From contig NZ_CP162487.1 of assembly GCF_041240605.1 (NCBI RefSeq), forward strand, positions 2,239,001 through 2,303,000: DNA of 64,000 nt, given 5' to 3'. Positions 17,790-25,556 of the stretch are shown piece after piece. Each line of letters starts with the position of its first letter. The stretch's first letter is position 1. Position numbers and translations under genes: made by a program. This stretch comes from Xanthomonas sp. DAR 80977 (lineage in GTDB: Bacteria; Pseudomonadota; Gammaproteobacteria; Xanthomonadales; Xanthomonadaceae). The notes under the pieces were generated by a model. It searched no databases, was not told the origin of the DNA, and saw only the letters and a list, made by a program, of their open reading frames with translations.

Positions 17790-20700
17790 GTGCGAAGTCT
17801 GCGAAGACGGCTTTGGGTGTGCGCCGCACTGGTGCTCGGCCTGACCGTCGCGGCGTCGCTTGCCGCTGCCACGCCGCCGCCGTTGCGGCCGTCGCCGTTG
17901 CACAACACCGCCTGGCGGGTGGAGCAGGGCGCGCCGGCGGACGTGTGGGCGCTGGCGCAGTCCGGCGACGGCTATCTGTGGATGGCCACCGGCTTCGGCC
18001 TGTACCGCTTCGATGGCGAACGCTTCGAACGCCGCGAGCCGGCGCACGGCGCGCGCCTGCTGTCGCAGAACGTGACCGCGTTGACGGTATTGCCGGACGG
18101 GCGCATGTGGCTGGGCTATTTCGACGGCGGCGCCAGCCTGCTGCAGGGCGACCGGTTGCTGCAGTACGGCCCGGCCGAGGGCTTCCCGGCCGGCCCGGTG
18201 GCGCGCATGGAGGCCGACGCGCAGGGCACGATGTGGGCGGCGACCTGGGCCGGGCTGGCCCGCTTCGACGGCCGCCGCTGGCAGCGCATCGGCGCCGACT
18301 GGGGCTATCCCGCCGCGCGCGCCGACTGGCTGCTGCGCGACCGCCGCGGCGTGCTGTGGGTCAGCAGCGGCGACAGCGTGCTGCGCCTGCGCCCGGGCGC
18401 GCGCCGCTTCGAGCCCACCGGCATCGCCACCATGCTGTACGCGGTGCTGGCCGAAAGCCCGGACGGCCGCATCTGGCTGTCGGACCGGCACGGCGGCACC
18501 CGCGCCATCACCGACACCGGCGGCAGGCTGCTGCAGCCGGCCGCGCAACTGGCCCTGCCGGCGCTGCGCACCTTGGCGGCGCGGCGCATGGGCTTCGCCC
18601 GCGACGGCAGCCTGTGGCTGTCCGAGTTCCAGGCGCGCGGCGCGGTGCGGGTGGTGCTGGAGGATCCGCGCGCGCCGCGGCTGGAGCATTACCGGCGCAG
18701 CGACGGACTGGCCTCCGACTACGCCGCGCCGGTGCTGGAGGACAAGGAGGGCAATGTCTGGATCGGCAGCACGCTCGGCCTCAACCGCTACCGGCAGCGC
18801 AACGTGATGGCGCTGCCCGGGCAGCCCGGCGCCGAGGCCGGCGAGGTCGAGGTGCATGCGCAGCCCGACGGCAGCGTGCTGGTGAGCGATCCGCAGGGCA
18901 TGTTCCGCGCCGACCGCGCCGCGGCCGAGCGGCTGCTGCGCGGTGCGCCGCTGGCGCAGGAGTACGCGCGGCTGCGCGACAGCGGCTGGGTGCTCGGCGC
19001 CGGCGGCATCGTGCGCCTGCGCCAGGGGCGCCGGATCGAGGTCGCGCTGCCGGCCGGGTTCGCGCCGCGGCAGGTGCGCGCGTTCCTGTCCGACCGCGCC
19101 GGCGACGCCTGGGCCGCGGTCGCCGAGCACGGCGTGTTTCGCTATCGCGACGGGCAATGGACGCGGCAGACGCGGCTGCCGCAGGCCACCTGCACCGCGA
19201 TCGCCGAGGACGCGCAGGGCCGCTACTGGTTCGGCTACGCGTCCGGCCAGGTGCGGCAGCTGCACGGCGAGCAGGTCCGCGTGTTCGCGGCCGACGACGG
19301 CTTGCAGGTCGGCCGGGTCAACACCCTCCACGCCGCTGCCGGCACGCTGCTGGTGGCCGGCGAACTGGGCATCGCGCAATGGCGCGGCGCGCGCTTCGCC
19401 ACGTTGCCGCCGTCGCGCGCGCCGGGCCTGCGCGGCATCACCGGCATCGCCGAGAGCGAGGACGGCGAACTGTGGCTCAACGGCGCCGTCGGCGTGTCGC
19501 GGATCGGCCGGCGCCAGCTCGATGCGGCGCTCGGCGCTGCCGACACCACGCTGCAGGCGGCCTACTACGGCGCCGCCGACGGCTTGCCCGGCCTGGCGGT
19601 GCAGGCCAACCGCAGCGGCACCGCGGCGCGCGACGGCGATGGCCTGGTGTGGCTGGCCACCAGCCAGGGCCTGGCCTGGATCGACACCCGGCGCCTGCAG
19701 CGCAATCCGTGGCCGCCGCAGGTGTTCGTGCGCGCCCTCTACGCCAACGAGCAGCCGTTGCCGCTGGACGCGCCGCTGCGGCTGCCCAAGGGCACCACGC
19801 GCGTGCAGATCGGCTACACCGCGACCAGCCTGACCTCGCCCGAACGCATGCGCTTCCGCTTCCGCCTGGACGGGGTCGACGAGACCTGGCGCGATGCCGG
19901 CGCGCGCCGCGAGGCCTTCTACACCAACCTGCGCCCGGGGCAGTACCGCTTCCAGGTGATCGCCGCCAACCACGACGGGGTCTGGAACACGCACGGCGCC
20001 ACGCTGCGCTTCGGCATCGCGCCGCGCTTCGTGCAGACCCCGGCGTTCTGGGTGCTGTGCCTGCTGGCGCTGCTGCTGGCGTTGTCGGCGCTGTACCTGC
20101 TGCGCATGCGCCAGCTGGCCACGCGGCTGCGGCTGCGGCTGGAGGAGCGCTACCAGGAGCGCGAGCGCATCGCCCGCGAGCTGCACGACACCTTGCTGCA
20201 GGGCTATCAGGGCCTGATCCTGCGCACCCATGCGGCGCTGGGCACGCTGCCGGCCGACGCGCCGCTGCGGCGCGAACTGGAGGGCACGCTCGATCGTGCC
20301 GAACAGGCGCTGGAGCAGGGCCGCGACCGGGTCGAGGGCTTGCGCGCCAGCGCCGGCGGCACGACCTCGCTGCCGGCCGCCTTCGCCGCCATGCTCGAGG
20401 AACTGGGCGCCGATTCGCAGGTGCAGCGGCGGGTGCTGGTCGAAGGCACGCCGCGGCCGCTGCAGCCGCTGGTCGCCGACGAGCTGTACCAACTCGGCCG
20501 CGAGGCGCTGCTCAACGCGTTCCGCCACGCGCAGGCGAGCAACATCGAGGTCGAGATCGCCTACGGCCGCGATGCGCTGCGGCTGCGCCTGCGCGACGAT
20601 GGCCGCGGCATCGAACCGCAGGTGCTGGCCGCCGGCGGCCGCAGCGGGCACTGGGGCCTGACCGGCATGCAGGAGCGCGCGCGGCGCATCGAGGCGCGGC

Positions 20701-20831
20701 TGGACGTATGGTCGCGGCCGGGCATGGGCACCGAACTCAATCTGCGCCTGCCGGCGCGCCGCGCCTACCGCGAACCGGCGCGAAACCGGCTATGGTGCCG
20801 CCTGCGCCGATGGCTGCCGGGAACCAACTGA
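17790..20831 (+). CDS. Sensor histidine kinase with two-component propeller (Reg_prop/YYY)
   Basis: This 1013-residue kinase has an export signal (RRRLWVCAALVLGLTVAASLAAA), some 600 residues of periplasmic beta-propeller repeats each marked by phrases like DGYLWMATGFGLYRFDG or EGNVWIGSTLGLNRYR, a Y_Y_Y domain (about 665-745), one membrane helix (about 752-771), a HisKA_3 dimerisation domain with His799 in RELHDTLLQGYQG, and a HATPase_c domain (REALLNAFRHA, DDGRGI, GLTGMQERA). GTG 17790 is preferred because AAGGA lies just ahead; ATG 17730 would also work. The kinase should phosphorylate the NarL-type regulator encoded 15 bases downstream. The ligand is unknown; in Bacteroidetes this sensor architecture detects glycans. 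Confidence 0.93.
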   Translation: MRSLRRRLWVCAALVLGLTVAASLAAATPPPLRPSPLHNTAWRVEQGAPADVWALAQSGDGYLWMATGFGLYRFDGERFERREPAHGARLLSQNVTALTVLPDGRMWLGYFDGGASLLQGDRLLQYGPAEGFPAGPVARMEADAQGTMWAATWAGLARFDGRRWQRIGADWGYPAARADWLLRDRRGVLWVSSGDSVLRLRPGARRFEPTGIATMLYAVLAESPDGRIWLSDRHGGTRAITDTGGRLLQPAAQLALPALRTLAARRMGFARDGSLWLSEFQARGAVRVVLEDPRAPRLEHYRRSDGLASDYAAPVLEDKEGNVWIGSTLGLNRYRQRNVMALPGQPGAEAGEVEVHAQPDGSVLVSDPQGMFRADRAAAERLLRGAPLAQEYARLRDSGWVLGAGGIVRLRQGRRIEVALPAGFAPRQVRAFLSDRAGDAWAAVAEHGVFRYRDGQWTRQTRLPQATCTAIAEDAQGRYWFGYASGQVRQLHGEQVRVFAADDGLQVGRVNTLHAAAGTLLVAGELGIAQWRGARFATLPPSRAPGLRGITGIAESEDGELWLNGAVGVSRIGRRQLDAALGAADTTLQAAYYGAADGLPGLAVQANRSGTAARDGDGLVWLATSQGLAWIDTRRLQRNPWPPQVFVRALYANEQPLPLDAPLRLPKGTTRVQIGYTATSLTSPERMRFRFRLDGVDETWRDAGARREAFYTNLRPGQYRFQVIAANHDGVWNTHGATLRFGIAPRFVQTPAFWVLCLLALLLALSALYLLRMRQLATRLRLRLEERYQERERIARELHDTLLQGYQGLILRTHAALGTLPADAPLRRELEGTLDRAEQALEQGRDRVEGLRASAGGTTSLPAAFAAMLEELGADSQVQRRVLVEGTPRPLQPLVADELYQLGREALLNAFRHAQASNIEVEIAYGRDALRLRLRDDGRGIEPQVLAAGGRSGHWGLTGMQERARRIEARLDVWSRPGMGTELNLRLPARRAYREPARNRLWCRLRRWLPGTN

Positions 20832-20846
20832 AGTGAGCGACCTGAC

Positions 20847-21482
20847 GTGAGCGACACGCCGCCGGTGCCGATCCGCATCCTCGTCGTCGACGACCATCCG
20901 CTGCTGCGCGAGGGCATGGCCGCGGTGCTGGCCGCGCAGCCGGACCTGCAGCTGGTCGGCGAGGCCGGCGACGGCCCGCAGGCGCTGCAGGCCTACCGCA
21001 CGCTGCGCCCGGACCTGGTGCTGCTGGACCTGCAGTTGCCCGGCATGGGCGGGATCGAGGTGATCGTCGCCCTGCGCAAGGAATTCCCGCAGGCGCGGAT
21101 CGTGGTGGTCACCGCCTCGCGCGGCGACGTGCAGGCGGTGCGCGCGCTGGAGGCCGGCGCCAGCGGCTACCTGCTCAAGAGCGGGCTGCGCCGCGACCTG
21201 GTCGAGACCGTGCGCGCGGTGCACCAGGGCCGGCGCCAGGTGCAGGCCGAGGTGGCGGCGGGGATCGCCGAACACCTGCTCGGCGACAGCCTGTCCGCGC
21301 GCGAGATCCAGGTGCTGCAGAGCGTGGCCGCGGGCAACTCCAACAAGGCCATCGCCGCGCTGCTGTCGATCGCCGAGGAGACGGTCAAGGCGCACATGAA
21401 GAACATCCTGTGCAAGCTCGGCGCGCGCGACCGCACCCACGCGGTGGCGATCGCGGTCAAGCGCGGCATCATCGAGCTGTAG
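20847..21482 (+). CDS. NarL/LuxR-family response regulator
   Basis: A 211-residue regulator: receiver domain with acidic pocket Asp15-Asp16, phospho-acceptor Asp61 (LVLLDLQLPGMGG) and Lys111, then a LuxR-type helix-turn-helix (LSAREIQVLQSVAAGNSNKAIAALLSIAEETVKAHM). It starts with GTG. The nine bases GTGAGCGAC occur at the end of the kinase gap (20833) and again at this start (20847). It is cotranscribed with the propeller kinase and is its evident partner. It converges on the EEP-like gene, which with the next gene downstream may be part of its regulon, by position only. Confidence 0.95.
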   Translation: MSDTPPVPIRILVVDDHPLLREGMAAVLAAQPDLQLVGEAGDGPQALQAYRTLRPDLVLLDLQLPGMGGIEVIVALRKEFPQARIVVVTASRGDVQAVRALEAGASGYLLKSGLRRDLVETVRAVHQGRRQVQAEVAAGIAEHLLGDSLSAREIQVLQSVAAGNSNKAIAALLSIAEETVKAHMKNILCKLGARDRTHAVAIAVKRGIIEL

Positions 21483-21518
21483 CGGGCGCAAGCCGCGCCG
21501 CAGCCGCGCGCCGCGGCG

Positions 21519-22430
21519 TCAGGGCACCGGCAGCGGCGGCATGGCGTCGGCCGGCGGCGGATCCAGCGGCTGCAGCGCCACCAGCAGGCCGCGCGGGTCG
21601 GCAGTGCCGCGGGTCGCGCCCGGCGTGCGCTCCAGCACGCGCGCGCTGCGCAGCGGACGGAAGCGGTTGCGTTCGAAGAACACATGGTCGGCCTGCGCGG
21701 CGAGCGCGAACACGCGCGGATCCAGGCCGGTGCGCGCCGCGTCGCCGCGGGCGCCGCGCAGGCGCGCGGCGCTGTCGCCGAAGCGCGCGGACAACGGCGC
21801 CAGCTCCGGCGCGTCGGCGGCGGCGAAGAAACCGCCGGCCAGCAGCGACGGCACGCCCTCGGCGGTGGCATCGATCCAGGCCATCAGGTCGTCGGCCTGC
21901 TCGCGGCGGCTGGCGCCGCCGTCGCGATCGGCATGCAGGCGGGTGAAGTACAGGTTCACCGGCTGCCCGTGCAGGTCCACGCGGACCAGGCCGGCCACGC
22001 TGTAGTCCTCGAACGGGTGCAATAAGGTTTCCGCTTCCTCCAGCACCGGCAAGCGGGTCAGCAGCGCATTGCCGCGGCGTTGCGGCCGGCTCGGCGGGTC
22101 GGCGCTGATGAAATGGCAGTGGTAGCCGAGTTGCGCGGCCAGCCATTGTGCCTGGTTCGGCAGCTGCGCGGTCTGCAGCACTTCCTGCAGCGCGATGGCA
22201 TCGGGTTGCAGGCGTTGCAACGCATCGACCAGGCGCACGCGGCGCGCGGGCCAGTCGTTGCGGTCCTGCTCGAGGTTGAGGCTGACCACGCTGAGCGTGG
22301 CGGTGGGGACGGGCGGCAGCGGCAGCGGCAGGCCCGCGGGCAACGCTTGCGCGCCCGCGTGCGCGACCAGGGCCAGCAGCAGCCAGCCGAGGCGATGCGG
22401 TCGTCGTGGGGTCCCGGTCGTGCGCGTCAT
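21519..22430 (-). CDS. Decayed EEP-fold protein, paralogue of the neighbouring fusion's N-domain
   Basis: A 303-residue exported protein aligning along its length with the EEP domain of the 993-residue fusion just upstream (for example LPNQAQWLA and LNLEQDRNDWPARR against LNLYHDKLDWPARR). Active-site positions have been lost: GDFN has become GGFF (Gly200, Phe202), THLH has become TRLH (Arg164) and the closing SDH has become ADP (Pro279). Glu83 and the DHVFF motif (Asp248-His249) remain. It therefore probably cannot hydrolyse phosphoesters. The frame is intact, so it may serve as a binding or regulatory protein, or be an early pseudogene. It follows the fusion gene on the same strand after 64 bases. 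Confidence 0.8.
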   Translation of the reverse strand: MTRTTGTPRRPHRLGWLLLALVAHAGAQALPAGLPLPLPPVPTATLSVVSLNLEQDRNDWPARRVRLVDALQRLQPDAIALQEVLQTAQLPNQAQWLAAQLGYHCHFISADPPSRPQRRGNALLTRLPVLEEAETLLHPFEDYSVAGLVRVDLHGQPVNLYFTRLHADRDGGASRREQADDLMAWIDATAEGVPSLLAGGFFAAADAPELAPLSARFGDSAARLRGARGDAARTGLDPRVFALAAQADHVFFERNRFRPLRSARVLERTPGATRGTADPRGLLVALQPLDPPPADAMPPLPVP

Positions 22431-22456
22431 GCGCTGGATGCTAGGACCTGCGGCTT

Positions 22457-22488
22457 CAGCGCCGCGTGTACGCAGACACGCGGCGCTG
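22457..22488. terminator. 13-bp hairpin between the two EEP genes
   Basis: Arms 22457-22469 and 22476-22488 are perfectly complementary with a 6-base loop, and CTAGGA/TCCTAG can extend the pairing outward. It starts just after the stop codon of the EEP-GH3 gene. There is no T run, so it may attenuate or protect mRNA ends rather than stop transcription fully. Confidence 0.55.
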
Positions 22489-22494
22489 CAGTTC

Positions 22495-25476
22495 CTAGCG
22501 CGGCAGCACGCTTTCCGGTAGACGCAACGGCACGCTGGCCGCGGCCTGCGTCGCCGAGCGGCCCAGCACCAGCTCGTAGTCGCCGGCGGCGATGCGCCAC
22601 TGGCGCTGCACCGGGTCGTAGTCGGCCAGGGTCTTGGGCTCGGCGACGATGCTGACGCGGCGGGTTTCGCCGGGCTTGAGCGTGAGCTTGTCCCAGCCGA
22701 CCAGGCGGATCGGCGTGTGGTGGCCCTGCGGCAGGCGCAGGTACAGCTGCGGCACGTCGGCGCCTTCGCGCTCGCCGCTGTTGCGCACGTCGAAGCTGGC
22801 GACCACGTTGCTGCCGTCCACCTGCACGCTCAGGTTGGCGTAGTCGAAGCGCGTGTAGGACAGGCCGTGGCCGAACGCGTACAGCGGCTCCAGGCCGCGC
22901 GCGGCGAACCAGCGGTAGCCGACGTTGGCGCCTTCGATGGCGTAGTCGACGTTGCTGCCGGCCGGTTGCGCCGGCTTGAAGCCCAGCCCCGGGATCGACG
23001 GCCGCGGCAGTTGCGCCACGTCGCGCAGCCAGGTCACCGGCAGGCGCCCGGACGGATTGACCTCGCCCAGCAGCAGCCGCGCCAGCGCTTCGCCGCCGCG
23101 GATGCCCGGGTACCAGGCTTCCAGCACCGCCGGCACCTGCTGCAGCCACGGCATCGCCACCGGGCCGTTGGTTTCCAGCACCACCACCGTGCGCGGATTG
23201 GCCTTGGCCATCGCCGCGATCAGCGCGTCCTGCTTGCCGGGCAGTTTGATGTCGGGCAGGTCCACCGATTCGGCCGACCACTGCGTGGCGAACACGATCA
23301 CCGCCTCGGCGCCGCGCGCGAGCCTGGCCGCCGCGGCCACGTCGTCGCCGCTGGCGTAGTCGATCTGCGCCTCCGGCAGGGCCTTGCGCAATGCCTGCAG
23401 CGGCGAGGACGGATGGAACATCACCGGGCCCGGCCAGGTGGTCGGGGCCAGCCCCGGCACCGCGTTGGCGCCGTTGACGGTGAAGCCGACCATCGACGAG
23501 CCGCCGCCGCCGATCACGCCCTTGTCGGCATGCCCGCCGATCACCGCGATGCGTCGCAGGGTGCGCGGCAACGGCAGCGTGTCGCGCTCGTTGCGCAGCA
23601 GCACCGTGCCTTCCTCGACCACCTTCTGCACCGCCGCGCCGCCGGCGACGTCGTCGATCGGCTGCCGCTGCGGCGGATGGTCGAAGCTGCCGGTGGCGAT
23701 GAAGGCGCGCAGGATGCGCCGCACCATGTCGTCCAGGCGCGCCTGCGGCACCGTGCCGCCGGCCACCGCCAGGCGCAGCGGCGCATCGAAGTACACCGCC
23801 TTGTCGAACACTTCGCCGGCCGATTGCTGGTCCAGCCCGGCCAGCGCCGCCTTGGAGCCGCTGTGCACGCCGCCCCAGTCGGACATCACGTAGCCGGGGA
23901 ACTTCCATTCCTGCTTCAGCACCTTGTTGAGCAGGTAGTCGTGCTCGCAGCCGTAGATGCCGTTGATGCGGTTGTACGAACACATCACCGAGCCGGGCTC
24001 GCCGATCTGCAGCGCCAGCTCGAAGGCCAGCAGGTCCGACTCGTGCATGGCCTGCTCGCCGATGTCGGCGCTGTGGGTGTTGCGCCCGGTCTCCAGGTCG
24101 TTCATTGCGAAGTGCTTCATCGTCGACACCACGCGCTGGCTCTGCACGCCGCGGATCGATTCGCCGACCATGACGCCGGCCAGCAGCGGATCTTCGCCGG
24201 CGTACTCGAAGTTGCGGCCGTTGCGCGGATCGCGCTGCAGGTTGACGCTGCCGGCCAGCAGCACGTTGAAGCCCTGCTGCCAGGCCTCGCGGCCCATGGT
24301 CGCGCCGCCGGCGTAGGCCAGTTCGCGGTTCCAGGTGGCGGCGGTGGCCGGGCCGGACGGCAGTGCGGTGGCGTGGTCGCCGGGACGCACGTTGCCCGGG
24401 TTGGTCACGCCGACGCCGGCGTCGGCCAGCTGTTGCGCGGCGATGCCCAGGCGCTCGATCGCCGGCACGTAGCCGGCCGAACCGAGCGCGCCCGGCGGCA
24501 GCGGGCCGCCGTCCTTGCCCAGGCCGAAGTAGCTGCGCAGCATCTGGAACTTCTCGTCCTGGGTCATCGCCTGCACCAGCAGCGCGGCGCGGCGGTCCGG
24601 CGCCAGCGCGCGATCGGTCCACGGGCGCTGCGCATCGGCCGCGGCGCTGGGCTCCAGGCGCAAGGTGCTGAGCAGGCCGAAGTGATCCGAGGCCCACACG
24701 CCGTTGGCGTCCGGCTTCTGGAACAGGATGCGGCTGCTCACCGGCACGAAGCGCTCGCGCTGGAAGAACACATGGTCGATGCGCCTGGGCGGGTTGAACT
24801 TCGGGTTCAAGGTGCTGTCGGCGCGGCCGTCCCTGGCGCCGTGCAGGCGGCCGTAGCTGTCGTCGAACCCGTCGCGCAGCGCGGCCAGTTCCGGCGCGTC
24901 GGCGCTGGCGTTGAAGTCGCCGGCCAGCAGCGACGGCGCGCCGTCGGCGGTCCTGTCGACCCAGGCCAGCAGGTCCTGCAGCTGGCGCTCGCGCAGCGCG
25001 CCGCCGGCCTCGGTCCAGTGCAGGTGGGTGACGTAGAGATTGACCGCGTGGCCGTCCACGTCCAGGCGCAGGCGCCCGGCGCTGCGGCTGTCGTCGAGCG
25101 GGTTCAGGCGGATCTGCTCGCGCGCCAGGATCGGGCGCCGGGTCAGCAGCGCGTTGCCGTAGCGCTGCGCGGCGCCGGGCGGGTCGACGCTGGTGAAGTA
25201 CCACTGGTAGCCGAGCTGCTCGGCCAGCCATTGCGCCTGGTTGGGCAGGGTGTCGTGCTGCAGCACTTCCTCCAGCGCGATCGCGTCGGGGTTCAGCGCG
25301 CGCAGGGTCTGCACGATCTGGGTGCGCCGCGCCGGCCAGTCGAGCTTGTCGTGATACAGGTTCAGCGTGACCACGCTGAGCGTCGGGGTGTCCTTGGCGG
25401 TTGCGGGCGCAGGCGCGGCGAAGGCCGGCCAGGCCAGCGCGAGCGCCAGGCAAAAGAGTCCTGAAAACGTTTTCAT
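22495..25476 (-). CDS. EEP phosphoesterase-glycoside hydrolase family 3 fusion
   Basis: A 993-residue exported protein (signal MKTFSGLFCLALALAWPAFA) with two enzymes. Residues about 30-275 are an endonuclease/exonuclease/phosphatase domain with the catalytic set in place: Glu70, His151, Asp187 and Asn189 (GDFN), Asp234, and Asp264-His265 (SDH). Residues about 285-985 are a GH3 beta-glucosidase-type hydrolase: KHF at 454-456, nucleophile Asp533 in GYVMSDWGG, the GH3 C-domain (IAVIGGHADKGVIGGGGSS) and a fibronectin-III-like end (VRNSGEREGADVPQLYL). The GH3 nucleophile is well supported; the sugar substrate is not readable. EEP plus GH3 in one chain is unusual. A LacI-type operator covers the start codon. 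A worn copy of the EEP part is the next gene. Confidence 0.93.
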   Translation of the reverse strand: MKTFSGLFCLALALAWPAFAAPAPATAKDTPTLSVVTLNLYHDKLDWPARRTQIVQTLRALNPDAIALEEVLQHDTLPNQAQWLAEQLGYQWYFTSVDPPGAAQRYGNALLTRRPILAREQIRLNPLDDSRSAGRLRLDVDGHAVNLYVTHLHWTEAGGALRERQLQDLLAWVDRTADGAPSLLAGDFNASADAPELAALRDGFDDSYGRLHGARDGRADSTLNPKFNPPRRIDHVFFQRERFVPVSSRILFQKPDANGVWASDHFGLLSTLRLEPSAAADAQRPWTDRALAPDRRAALLVQAMTQDEKFQMLRSYFGLGKDGGPLPPGALGSAGYVPAIERLGIAAQQLADAGVGVTNPGNVRPGDHATALPSGPATAATWNRELAYAGGATMGREAWQQGFNVLLAGSVNLQRDPRNGRNFEYAGEDPLLAGVMVGESIRGVQSQRVVSTMKHFAMNDLETGRNTHSADIGEQAMHESDLLAFELALQIGEPGSVMCSYNRINGIYGCEHDYLLNKVLKQEWKFPGYVMSDWGGVHSGSKAALAGLDQQSAGEVFDKAVYFDAPLRLAVAGGTVPQARLDDMVRRILRAFIATGSFDHPPQRQPIDDVAGGAAVQKVVEEGTVLLRNERDTLPLPRTLRRIAVIGGHADKGVIGGGGSSMVGFTVNGANAVPGLAPTTWPGPVMFHPSSPLQALRKALPEAQIDYASGDDVAAAARLARGAEAVIVFATQWSAESVDLPDIKLPGKQDALIAAMAKANPRTVVVLETNGPVAMPWLQQVPAVLEAWYPGIRGGEALARLLLGEVNPSGRLPVTWLRDVAQLPRPSIPGLGFKPAQPAGSNVDYAIEGANVGYRWFAARGLEPLYAFGHGLSYTRFDYANLSVQVDGSNVVASFDVRNSGEREGADVPQLYLRLPQGHHTPIRLVGWDKLTLKPGETRRVSIVAEPKTLADYDPVQRQWRIAAGDYELVLGRSATQAAASVPLRLPESVLPR
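25462..25475. promoter_or_regulatory. LacI/GalR-type operator on the GH3-fusion start codon
   Basis: TGAAAACGTTTTCA is a perfect 14-bp palindrome with the central CG characteristic of LacI-family operators. It covers codons 1-5 of the fusion gene. A bound repressor would block transcription or translation start. No LacI-type gene is in this window. Confidence 0.65.
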
Positions 25477-25556
25477 AGCAGGGCGTGAAGCCTCTCCAGC
25501 AGCAGAAGGGAAAGTCGCATCGGGGGAGTGGGGGAGGGAAGAGCCGGGGTGCGGCG

